From the NCBI GenBank assembly GCA_027009095.1, contig JALVDG010000013.1, forward strand, positions 1 to 5,962: a DNA stretch of 5,962 nucleotides, in the 5' to 3' direction. The notes under the pieces are model-generated. The model was given only the letters and a program-made list of their open reading frames with translations. It did no database searches and was not told where the DNA came from. This document shows positions 1-5,915 of this stretch, piece after piece. The stretch is from Thiotrichaceae bacterium (lineage in GTDB: Bacteria; Pseudomonadota; Gammaproteobacteria; Thiotrichales; Thiotrichaceae). The position numbers were made by a program, and so were the translations under genes. Each line of letters opens with the position of its first letter. Within the stretch, counting starts at the first letter, position 1.

Positions 1-234
1 TTTAATAACGACATCATCATGCGGTTCTATAAGGAGCTTATCAGAGCCTTTAGCCATACTATTATCATCTCTAGGCTCCCATTGATCATCCGTTACTATT
101 CCCGTTGGATCTTTTGTAACAACACGGCTTATTTTTGTTGTTTCCCACACAGGGTCTATAGCAATATTGTTGCTAAACACCAATATAGCAATAGACACTG
201 TAAGCGTTGCAATCGCTATTTTACGAGTAGACAT
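1..234 (-). CDS. Partial gene for an exported or membrane-anchored protein of unknown function (5' end only)
   Basis: An open frame of 78 codons runs leftward from an ATG at 234-232 and leaves the window without a stop, so only the N-terminus is visible. The protein begins MSTRKIAIATLTVSIAILVF, a short basic start followed by a hydrophobic stretch (about residues 6-20). This is a Sec signal peptide or an N-terminal membrane anchor. There is no lipobox cysteine. A weak cleavage site could lie near residues 22-25 (Asn-Asn-Ile-Ala). The visible mature part (about residues 25-78) is polar and rich in Asp, Lys and Thr, with Trp near residues 29 and 51, and matches no family I recognise. The start is supported by an AGGA ribosome binding site nine bases upstream and a TATAAT box further up. 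It is divergent from the ankyrin lipoprotein gene, so the two may share control. The signal sequence is seen; an envelope location is inferred; the function is unknown. Confidence 0.72.
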   Translation of the reverse strand, partial: MSTRKIAIATLTVSIAILVFSNNIAIDPVWETTKISRVVTKDPTGIVTDDQWEPRDDNSMAKGSDKLLIEPHDDVVIK

Positions 235-243
235 GTGTTTTAT

Positions 244-247
244 TCCT
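244..247 (-). promoter_or_regulatory. Ribosome binding site for the partial leftward gene
   Basis: Read leftward, AGGA lies nine bases before the ATG at 234-232, which is normal spacing. A stronger AGGAGG lies at 262-257, 22 bases before the ATG. That is too far to serve this start, and no ATG, GTG or TTG sits at the right distance from it. The AGGA is therefore the likelier functional site. Confidence 0.5.
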
Positions 248-267
248 GATTTTAAACCTCCTAAGTT

Positions 268-273
268 ATTATA
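268..273 (-). promoter_or_regulatory. Candidate -10 box (TATAAT) for the partial leftward gene
   Basis: The leftward strand has a perfect TATAAT here, 33 bases before the ATG. The -35 region is poor: at 16-18 bp spacing the hexamers resemble TTCAGT or TCAGTA. Transcription would start near 261-262, placing the AGGAGG at 262-257 at the very 5' end of the message. The call rests on the -10 match alone in an AT-rich region. Confidence 0.35.
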
Positions 274-386
274 GAACAAACACTTTTTTGTACTGAAAAA
301 ATATAAATATGGAATATATTTAGACAATAAGTTCACATTAGTTGATCAATATGATAAAAAGTATAGCAGTATTAAAAGAGTAAAAC

Positions 387-403
387 TTAATCAGATTGAT
401 TAA
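387..403. repeat. Perfect 7-bp inverted repeat, operator-like (TTAATCA-GAT-TGATTAA)
   Basis: The arms at 387-393 and 397-403 are exact reverse complements separated by three bases. The element ends 22 bp before the ATG of the ankyrin lipoprotein gene, just upstream of its ribosome binding site. It has the size and symmetry of a dimeric repressor site, and could also form a small weak RNA hairpin. A second palindrome, TTGATCAA, lies at 342-349. Neither matches a regulator I can name, and AT-rich spacers produce such palindromes by chance. Confidence 0.35.
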
Positions 404-415
404 TTTTCAACAACT

Positions 416-420
416 AAGGA
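416..420 (+). promoter_or_regulatory. Ribosome binding site AAGGA that fixes the lipoprotein start at 426
   Basis: AAGGA ends five bases before the ATG at 426-428. The longer reading of the frame would begin with a TTG at 396, which has no Shine-Dalgarno sequence and lies inside the inverted repeat at 387-403. The ATG also gives a normal short basic lipoprotein signal peptide, so 426 is the chosen start. Confidence 0.7.
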
Positions 421-425
421 AACCA

Positions 426-1043
426 ATGATACCCCTTAAAAAAACTCTAAATTTTCTCACCACCCTAAGTATTGCTGTTGGTCTCATAAGCATTAGTGCT
501 TGTGGTAATAATCCTCAAAAACAAGCCCGAGTCGTAACACCTAAACCAATAAAGACAGCTTTAAAGACAACTTCTTCTCCCCCAACATCTACTACTGCAT
601 CCACACCTTCATCTACATCATCAATCCCTGCATGGCGACGACCAGCAAGTCATACTATGACACGAGGCTCTGATGATGCTATTTTTTACGCAGCAAAGAA
701 AAATGATATGACTCGTATAAAAGAAATATTAGCCAAAGGCACTAGTGTTGATCACCGTAATTTTAATGGAGAAACTGTGCTTCATATTGCCGCCTCACAA
801 GGTGATTTAAGTTTAGTAAAATACCTCGTTAGTCAAGGTGCATCCGTTAATGCTCCTACCTCAAAAAAATGGCTCCCCATCCACCACGCTATCCGTTTTG
901 ATCACCCTGATGTTGCTAATTATTTAATTGCCCGTAAAGCGTCTTTATCAGCTAAAACATCCGATGGTATGACTGCCTTAGACCTTGCTAAAGCCTCAAA
1001 AAACCCACAAATACATGCAATTTACGAAAAATATAAGCGTTAA
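426..1043 (+). CDS. Ankyrin-repeat lipoprotein, probably on the periplasmic side of the outer membrane
   Basis: The product has 205 residues. Residues 1-25 are a lipoprotein signal peptide: Lys5-Lys6, a hydrophobic core, then the lipobox Ile-Ser-Ala-Cys with the lipid-accepting Cys26. Residue +2 is Gly, not Asp, which by the E. coli Lol rule favours the outer membrane. Residues about 36-70 form a low-complexity Ser/Thr/Pro linker. From about residue 82 to the end there are three ankyrin repeats and a partial fourth. The clearest is at about 114-146, with the T-x-LHIAA core at 117-122 and Gly-Ala-Ser-Val-Asn at its end. A degenerate one at 82-113 precedes it, and others lie at 147-179 and 180-205. 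Ankyrin repeats bind proteins and have no catalytic role, so the partner is unknown. Periplasmic ankyrin proteins are known (for example Pseudomonas AnkB, linked to catalase), but nothing here shows that role. The gene faces the Nudix gene and is divergent from another envelope-protein gene. Confidence 0.85.
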   Translation: MIPLKKTLNFLTTLSIAVGLISISACGNNPQKQARVVTPKPIKTALKTTSSPPTSTTASTPSSTSSIPAWRRPASHTMTRGSDDAIFYAAKKNDMTRIKEILAKGTSVDHRNFNGETVLHIAASQGDLSLVKYLVSQGASVNAPTSKKWLPIHHAIRFDHPDVANYLIARKASLSAKTSDGMTALDLAKASKNPQIHAIYEKYKR

Positions 1044-1051
1044 TTTTAGTG

Positions 1052-1097
1052 TTGTAGGGTGTCGCTTTGCATATTACAGCACTCCAACACCCTATAA
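1052..1097. terminator. Weak stem-loop between convergent genes, possible terminator
   Basis: The arms at 1052-1062 and 1087-1097 pair over 11 positions with one G-T wobble. The core is TAGGGTGT at 1055-1062 against ACACCCTA at 1087-1094. The loop is long (24 bases), and neither strand has a T-run after the stem, so it is not a standard intrinsic terminator. Its position in the 64-bp gap between two converging genes is the main reason to list it. It may instead stabilise 3' ends. Confidence 0.3.
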
Positions 1098-1107
1098 AAT
1101 AAACACA

Positions 1108-1578
1108 CTATTTAGCTTGACTCCTCAAAAAATTAATCGCCACTAATACAGACTCTTTCCAGATAATCTCTTTTGTATCAACCATTTTCCATAGCGCTTC
1201 TAAATCTACCCATTTTTGATCGACAATAATGTCATCTTCATCAGGATTTTCGATAGGATTTGCCATTAATTGGGGGTTATTGGCAATAAAATAAAACATA
1301 TTAACTGAAGAAAATTGCTTATCAAATTGATGATAAAGAGACCAATCATCGGATTCCATTTTGATTTCTTCCGCCAGTTCTTCTTTTGCTGTTTCTAAAT
1401 TATCTAAATACGGTTTATCCATACCACCTGAGACAAACTTCCACATTTCTGCATTATGATCTTTACGGTACTCTTTGATAATTAATATTTTTTTATTGTG
1501 ATAAGGGAACACAATGACAATATCATCGCGTGCCTGACGTGGTTTTTGATCATATTTTTCCATTGATTTTTTAGACAT
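1108..1578 (-). CDS. Nudix hydrolase, ADP-ribose pyrophosphatase-like, with a degenerate Nudix box
   Basis: The product has 156 residues, a normal size for a single-domain Nudix enzyme, which hydrolyses a nucleoside diphosphate linked to another group. The opening strands (residues 19-38, ending Lys-Glu-Tyr-Arg) and the Trp46-Lys-Phe-Val-Ser-Gly-Gly52 stretch resemble ADP-sugar pyrophosphatases. Aligned to G-x5-E-x7-REUxEExGU, the box starts at Gly52. The metal-binding core Glu67-Leu-Ala-Glu70-Glu71 is kept, but the first Glu is Leu58, the Arg is Glu66 and the last Gly is Lys73. The enzyme may therefore be active with altered specificity, or impaired. The ATG overlaps the uvrA stop by one base (TAATG), with GGAG eight bases upstream inside uvrA, so the pair is probably one operon with coupled translation. 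A second ATG at codon 6 lacks a ribosome binding site. The family call is firm; the substrate is unknown. Confidence 0.85.
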   Translation of the reverse strand: MSKKSMEKYDQKPRQARDDIVIVFPYHNKKILIIKEYRKDHNAEMWKFVSGGMDKPYLDNLETAKEELAEEIKMESDDWSLYHQFDKQFSSVNMFYFIANNPQLMANPIENPDEDDIIVDQKWVDLEALWKMVDTKEIIWKESVLVAINFLRSQAK

Positions 1579-4409
1579 TAAGCTCGCTCCAGCATTGGCT
1601 TTAAATATTCACCCGTAAATGATCCTTTAATCTCTGCCACTTCTTCAGGAGTGCCTACAGCGATTATCTCACCACCGCCACTGCCTCCTTCTGGTCCAAG
1701 ATCAATAATCCAATCGGCTGTTTTTACAACGTCAAGGTTATGCTCAATAACGACAATGGTATTACCTTCGTCGCGTAAACGATGTAGCACTTTTAACAAT
1801 ACATCGACATCATGGAAATGCAGCCCTGTGGTTGGCTCATCGAGAATAAATAAGGTTTTTCCTGTGCTGCGTTTGGATAGCTCTTTGCCTAGTTTTACCC
1901 GTTGCGCTTCTCCTCCTGATAAGGTGGTCGCATTTTGTCCTAGCGTGATATACGAGAGTCCAACGTCCATTAGGGTTTGTAGTTTTCGGTAGATATTAGG
2001 GATTGCGCTAAAAAATTCGACGGCTTCTTCTACTGTCATATTGAGCACTTCGTAGATGTTTTTGCCTTTATAGCGCACATCTAAGGTTTCACGGTTATAA
2101 CGCTGACTATTGCAAACATCGCAAGGCACATAAACATCGGGTAAAAAGTGCATTTCTACTTTGATTAAACCATCACCACGACACGCTTCACAACGCCCTC
2201 CTTTGACATTAAAGCTAAAACGTCCTGCGGTGTAACCTCGTGAACGCGCCTCTGGAGTCGAGGCAAATAAATCACGAATAGGCGTAAATACACCTGTATA
2301 AGTGGCGGGATTTGAGCGTGGTGTACGACCAATGGGGGCTTGGTTTATATCAACGACTTTATCAATATGATCTAAGCCTTCGATTTTCTTTACAGGTGAT
2401 TTGGCTATGTCGCTGCCATGTAAAAAATGCGCCACATTAGGATATAAAGTACGGTTAATCAGTGTTGATTTCCCTGAGCCAGAAACCCCCGTCACACAGG
2501 TCATTAAGCCAATGGGGATTTCGGCAGTCACCGATTGCAGATTGTTCCCCGTTGCTCCAATTAAACGTAAGCTTTTTTTCTTATCTCTGGGTACTCGTTT
2601 TTCAGGTACTGCTATTTTTCGTTTGCCTGATAAAAACTGCCCTGTACTCGACTCTGGATTATTGGCAACTTCTTCGGGTGTTCCTTGAGCGGTGATATAA
2701 CCACCGTGCTTGCCTGCCCCTGGACCAATATCCACCACATAGTCTGCCCTGCGGATAGCATCTTCATCATGTTCAACCACAATGACGGTATTACCTAAGT
2801 CTCGCAGGTGAGTGAGTGTCTTTAGTAAACGCTCGTTATCACGTTGATGCAAACCGATTGATGGTTCATCCAATACATACATCACCCCAACCAAACCTGC
2901 GCCTATTTGCGATGCTAAACGTATTCGCTGTGCCTCACCACCTGATAATGTCTCTGAGCTACGGCTTAAAGTGAGATAATCCAAGCCTACATTGACCAAA
3001 AATTCTAGGCGTAATTTAATTTCGCGCACAATTTTATCGGCAATCTTACCCTGCTTTCCTGGTAGGTCGAGTTGATTAAAAAAGGCATAGCAATCACCAA
3101 TCGACATGCTTGTTATTTCAGGTAGATTTTTATCGGTAATAAACACATGACGCGCTGATTCATTTAAACGCATACCATCACAATCGGGGCATTTTTCTAC
3201 CGACATAAACTTTGTGAGTTCTTCTCGTACTGTATTGGAATCAGTGTCTTTATAGCGGCGTTCCATATTATGAACGACACCTTCAAACGCATGGGTACGC
3301 TGAAAAGTTTGACCTTTCTGCCCCACATAGGTGAAGTCTATTTTCTTACGCCCGCTACCATAGAGAATAATTTTTTGGATTTTTTTCGGCAATTTTTCAT
3401 AGGGTGTTTCAACATCAAAACCATAACAATCGGCTAGGGAAGTAATCATTTGATGATAGTAAGCATTGCGCTTATCCCATCCTCTAATTGCACCTTCTGC
3501 TAAACTGAGCTTTGGCTTTGATACCACGCGATTAATATCAAAAAACTGATGTACTCCTAAGCCATCGCAGGTCGAACATGCCCCGCTAGGACTGTTAAAC
3601 GAGAACAAACGCGGCTCTAGCTCCTGCAAAGAATAGCCACACAAAGAACAAGCATAATTTGCCGAAAAGAGTAGCTCATCTTCTTTACTATCGGCATCCA
3701 TCCATGCAATACAGGCGAGTCCATCGGACAGTCGCAAAGTGGTCTCTAAAGATTCAGCCAAGCGCAACTGAAGACCATCGCGTATTTTAAAGCGATCAAC
3801 CACGACCTCTATGGTATGTTTTTTGCGTAACTCCAAATCAGGTACATCGTCTAACTCATACACCACCCCGTCAACTCTTGCGCGTAAAAACCCTTGTGCT
3901 TTAAAGTCTTTAAATAAATTAACATGCTCACCTTTGCGATTTCGTACCACAGGTGCCAACATCATCAACTTACTACCTTCGGGGAGCGCCATCACCGCAT
4001 CAACCATCTGGCTGACAGTTTGTGCTTCTAATGCTTGATGATGTGTTGGACAAGTCGGCTGACCCGCGCGGGCGTAGAGTAAACGCAGGTAATCATAAAT
4101 TTCGGTAATCGTGCCAACGGTAGAGCGTGGGTTGTGTGAGGTCGTTTTTTGCTCAATAGATATTGCAGGTGATAAACCTTCGATATGATCTAAATCGGGC
4201 TTTTCCATCATCGACAAAAACTGTCGAGCATAGGCAGAGAGGGACTCCACATAGCGCCGCTGACCTTCTGCAAAAATAGTATCAAAAGCTAAAGAAGATT
4301 TTCCTGAGCCAGATAAGCCTGTGATAACAATTAATTTATCACGAGGTAAATCTAAATTGATATTTTTTAAATTGTGCGTACGCGCACCACGAAGGCTGAT
4401 TGTTTTCAC
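1578..4409 (-). CDS. uvrA: UvrABC system protein A (excision nuclease damage-recognition ATPase)
   Basis: UvrA dimerises, binds distorted DNA and loads UvrB in nucleotide excision repair in the cytoplasm. The product has 943 residues (E. coli UvrA has 940) and looks intact. In order it shows Walker A 1 (GLSGSGKSS, 31-39, Lys37); zinc module 1 with Cys254, Cys257, Cys278 and Cys281; a further Cys407-x2-Cys410; ABC signature LSGGEAQR 488-495 and Walker B 1 at 511-517; Walker A 2 (GVSGSGKST, 641-649, Lys647); zinc module 2 with Cys740, Cys743, Cys763 and Cys766; and the second signature (830-837) and Walker B (854-862). This is the doubled ABC layout of UvrA. The start is GTG at 4409-4407, which aligns with the start of E. 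coli UvrA (R-G-A-R-T-H-N-L at 7-14). No clear Shine-Dalgarno sequence precedes it. It overlaps the downstream Nudix gene by one base and is divergent from the MFS gene. LexA control is possible (see 4542-4557). Confidence 0.98.
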   Translation of the reverse strand: MKTISLRGARTHNLKNINLDLPRDKLIVITGLSGSGKSSLAFDTIFAEGQRRYVESLSAYARQFLSMMEKPDLDHIEGLSPAISIEQKTTSHNPRSTVGTITEIYDYLRLLYARAGQPTCPTHHQALEAQTVSQMVDAVMALPEGSKLMMLAPVVRNRKGEHVNLFKDFKAQGFLRARVDGVVYELDDVPDLELRKKHTIEVVVDRFKIRDGLQLRLAESLETTLRLSDGLACIAWMDADSKEDELLFSANYACSLCGYSLQELEPRLFSFNSPSGACSTCDGLGVHQFFDINRVVSKPKLSLAEGAIRGWDKRNAYYHQMITSLADCYGFDVETPYEKLPKKIQKIILYGSGRKKIDFTYVGQKGQTFQRTHAFEGVVHNMERRYKDTDSNTVREELTKFMSVEKCPDCDGMRLNESARHVFITDKNLPEITSMSIGDCYAFFNQLDLPGKQGKIADKIVREIKLRLEFLVNVGLDYLTLSRSSETLSGGEAQRIRLASQIGAGLVGVMYVLDEPSIGLHQRDNERLLKTLTHLRDLGNTVIVVEHDEDAIRRADYVVDIGPGAGKHGGYITAQGTPEEVANNPESSTGQFLSGKRKIAVPEKRVPRDKKKSLRLIGATGNNLQSVTAEIPIGLMTCVTGVSGSGKSTLINRTLYPNVAHFLHGSDIAKSPVKKIEGLDHIDKVVDINQAPIGRTPRSNPATYTGVFTPIRDLFASTPEARSRGYTAGRFSFNVKGGRCEACRGDGLIKVEMHFLPDVYVPCDVCNSQRYNRETLDVRYKGKNIYEVLNMTVEEAVEFFSAIPNIYRKLQTLMDVGLSYITLGQNATTLSGGEAQRVKLGKELSKRSTGKTLFILDEPTTGLHFHDVDVLLKVLHRLRDEGNTIVVIEHNLDVVKTADWIIDLGPEGGSGGGEIIAVGTPEEVAEIKGSFTGEYLKPMLERA
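1587..1590 (-). promoter_or_regulatory. Ribosome binding site of the Nudix gene, inside the end of uvrA
   Basis: Read leftward, GGAG lies eight bases before the Nudix ATG (1578-1576), within the last codons of uvrA. Together with the TAATG stop-start overlap this supports reinitiation or coupled translation and fixes the Nudix start at its first Met. Confidence 0.6.
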
Positions 4410-4424
4410 AAGAGAGTCCAGTTA

Positions 4425-4453
4425 TAAATAGGAGGAATTTATAAAGGTGACAA
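4425..4453 (-). promoter_or_regulatory. Candidate proximal promoter of uvrA (TTGTCA-17-TATTTA)
   Basis: Read leftward, TTGTCA (4453-4448, five of six to the -35 consensus) is followed after exactly 17 bp by TATTTA (4430-4425, three of six). A better -10, TATAAC, lies four bases on (4426-4421) but at 21-bp spacing. Either would start the message only a few to about ten bases before the GTG at 4409, giving a very short leader. That would fit the absence of a Shine-Dalgarno sequence there. Confidence 0.35.
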
Positions 4454-4484
4454 AATAGTAATTTGATTCATCACTAAATAAATA

Positions 4485-4526
4485 TCAAAGATTACTTATT
4501 CGAGATGTTGTAATATGCCGTTTCAT
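4485..4526 (-). other. Possible 13-codon leader ORF upstream of uvrA (speculative)
   Basis: On the uvrA strand, ATG at 4526-4524 opens a frame for MKRHITTSRISNL that ends in TGA at 4487-4485, 75 bases before uvrA. A purine-rich AAGAGAG (4536-4530) lies just upstream but only three bases from the ATG, too close for a good ribosome binding site. It would be transcribed only if uvrA uses the distal promoter near 4550. There is no codon run suggesting attenuation, so this may be chance. Confidence 0.12.
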
Positions 4527-4541
4527 AATCTCTCTTACAAC

Positions 4542-4557
4542 CTGTAATTATATTCAA
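4542..4557 (-). promoter_or_regulatory. LexA-like box overlapping a perfect TATAAT on the uvrA strand
   Basis: On the plus strand the 16-mer CTGTAATTATATTCAA matches 12 of 16 positions of the E. coli LexA consensus CTGTATATATATACAG. The left CTG half is intact; the right half is CAA rather than CAG. Inside it, at 4552-4547 on the uvrA strand, is a perfect TATAAT, though the matching -35 is poor. A repressor bound here would cover the -10 of a promoter giving uvrA a leader of about 130 bases. The box ends two bases before the MFS ATG. E. coli uvrA is a known LexA target, which makes the site plausible but not proven. Confidence 0.33.
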
Positions 4558-4559
4558 TT

Positions 4560-5915
4560 ATGAATAAGCTAGAAAAACGTACAGCAATATCTCTTGCAGC
4601 AGTTTACGCCGTGCGGATGCTCGGTTTATTTATGATTTTGCCTGTGTTTCCGCTCTACGCAAAAAATATGCCTGAAGCAACCCCCTTTTTAATCGGGCTT
4701 GCGATTGGTATTTACGGTTTAAGCCAAGCTACCTTACAAATTCCTTTAGGTTTACTATCAGATAAAATTGGGCGTAAACCTGTTATTGCAGGTGGCTTAT
4801 TAGTCTTTGCGATAGGCAGTGTGGTCGCCGCCCTTTCCACTAGCTTAGAAAGTATTATTATTGGCAGAGCCATACAAGGCTCAGGTGCTATTGCAGCAGC
4901 AACAATGGCACTGGCAGCCGACCTAACTCGCGAAAATCATCGCGCTAAAGTCATGGCAATTATTGGTATGACCATCGGCATTTCTTTTTCCGTCGCAATG
5001 ATTATTGGTCCTCTTATTAGTGAGTGGGCAGGTCTTAGTGGAGTATTTTGGACAACTAGCATTTTAGCACTTATCGGCATTTTACTGATTTTATTTGTTG
5101 TGCCCCAACCTCCAAAACTCCACTCACATCGAGATGCGGGGATTATTCAAGGTTATCTTGCCCCTGCTTTAAAAGACCCTACTTTGCTACGCATGAATCT
5201 AGGCGTATTTATTTTACACATGATTATGACCGCCAATTTTACCGTTATTCCGTTAATTTTTCGGGATAATTTAGGCTTTGCAAGCGTTGATCATTGGCAG
5301 ATTTATTTACCAGTGCTCGTTCTGTCCTTTCTACTTTCTGTCCCTCTCATTGTGATTGCAGAGAAATTTCAAAAAATTAAATCCCTCTTTGTATTATCCG
5401 TGACTGCTTTAATCATTGCACAAGTAGTAATGGGGCTAATGAATGCTATAAAAATACCGTTACTAGCCTCCTTTTTATTATTTTTTATTGGTTTCAACTT
5501 TTTAGAGGCGGTACAACCGTCCCTTGTCGCTAAATACTCCAGCGTCAATACCAAAGGCACGGCAATGGGTATTTTCTCTACCTCTCAATTTATGGGAATT
5601 TTTATAGGCGGAATTATTGGGGGGACAGCCCTAACGCTCTGGGGAATCCAAGGCGTAATGTTCTTTGGTGCTATCATGGCAAGTATTTGGTTACTTGTTG
5701 CAATTGGTTTACCACAACCTAAGTTTTATAAAAGCCAAGTATTCAAATTAAATAAAAAAGCCTTAGCTAACCCTAGTCATACCACTTTACAAGTGAATAA
5801 AATATCAGGCATTAAAGAAAGTGCTATCTCCTTGGAAGAAGGTGCTATTTATTTAAAGGTGGATAATAGTGAGTTTAATGAAGATTCATTAATTGATTAT
5901 TTGGAAACTCAGTAA
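4560..5915 (+). CDS. yajR: YajR-type major facilitator superfamily transporter with C-terminal YAM-like domain
   Basis: The product has 451 residues (E. coli YajR has about 454) and resembles YajR throughout. It starts with a short basic N-terminus and the RMLGLFMILPVF stretch in TM1 (19-30). MFS motif A (Gly64-Leu-Leu-Ser-Asp68-Lys-Ile-Gly-Arg-Lys73) lies in the TM2-TM3 loop, and Gly102-Arg-Ala-Ile-Gln-Gly-Ser-Gly in TM4. About 12 hydrophobic segments span 11-380, with a break near 181-205 between the two six-helix halves. After a linker (about 381-400), residues 401-451 form the small cytoplasmic ferredoxin-like YAM domain typical of YajR. It is an inner-membrane, presumably proton-coupled exporter; its substrate is not known to me. 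The ATG fits the family start but has no Shine-Dalgarno sequence: the leader is AT-rich, with a CATAAT -10-like box at 4524-4529 and no good -35. The gene is divergent from uvrA. The symbol is by homology; the E. coli gene sits elsewhere. Confidence 0.88.
   Translation: MNKLEKRTAISLAAVYAVRMLGLFMILPVFPLYAKNMPEATPFLIGLAIGIYGLSQATLQIPLGLLSDKIGRKPVIAGGLLVFAIGSVVAALSTSLESIIIGRAIQGSGAIAAATMALAADLTRENHRAKVMAIIGMTIGISFSVAMIIGPLISEWAGLSGVFWTTSILALIGILLILFVVPQPPKLHSHRDAGIIQGYLAPALKDPTLLRMNLGVFILHMIMTANFTVIPLIFRDNLGFASVDHWQIYLPVLVLSFLLSVPLIVIAEKFQKIKSLFVLSVTALIIAQVVMGLMNAIKIPLLASFLLFFIGFNFLEAVQPSLVAKYSSVNTKGTAMGIFSTSQFMGIFIGGIIGGTALTLWGIQGVMFFGAIMASIWLLVAIGLPQPKFYKSQVFKLNKKALANPSHTTLQVNKISGIKESAISLEEGAIYLKVDNSEFNEDSLIDYLETQ

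Noticed and set aside
19..249. Rightward open frame of 76 codons at the left edge
   Set aside because: It is antisense to the leftward partial gene, which has a start signal, a ribosome binding site and a signal-like N-terminus. The rightward translation is rich in Arg, His, Cys and Tyr, typical of a shadow frame.
396..425. N-terminal extension of the lipoprotein starting at TTG 396
   Set aside because: It has no ribosome binding site, overlaps an inverted repeat and would place ten extra residues before the signal peptide. The ATG at 426 has AAGGA at five bases and gives a normal lipoprotein signal.
1651..1992. Rightward open frame of 113 codons inside uvrA
   Set aside because: It is antisense to the strongly conserved second ATPase half of uvrA, and its Ser/Pro-rich translation matches no known family. 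It is a shadow of uvrA codon use, as are the other rightward frames between 2401 and 4038.
4430..4449. Strong AGGAGG on the plus strand at 4430-4435 as the start signal of a small gene
   Set aside because: The only start at suitable distance is a GTG at 4447 followed by two codons and a stop. It more likely reflects AT-rich promoter spacer sequence on the uvrA side.
5369..5560. Leftward open frame of 63 codons inside the transporter gene
   Set aside because: It is antisense to conserved transmembrane segments of the transporter and shows no ribosome binding site or domain.
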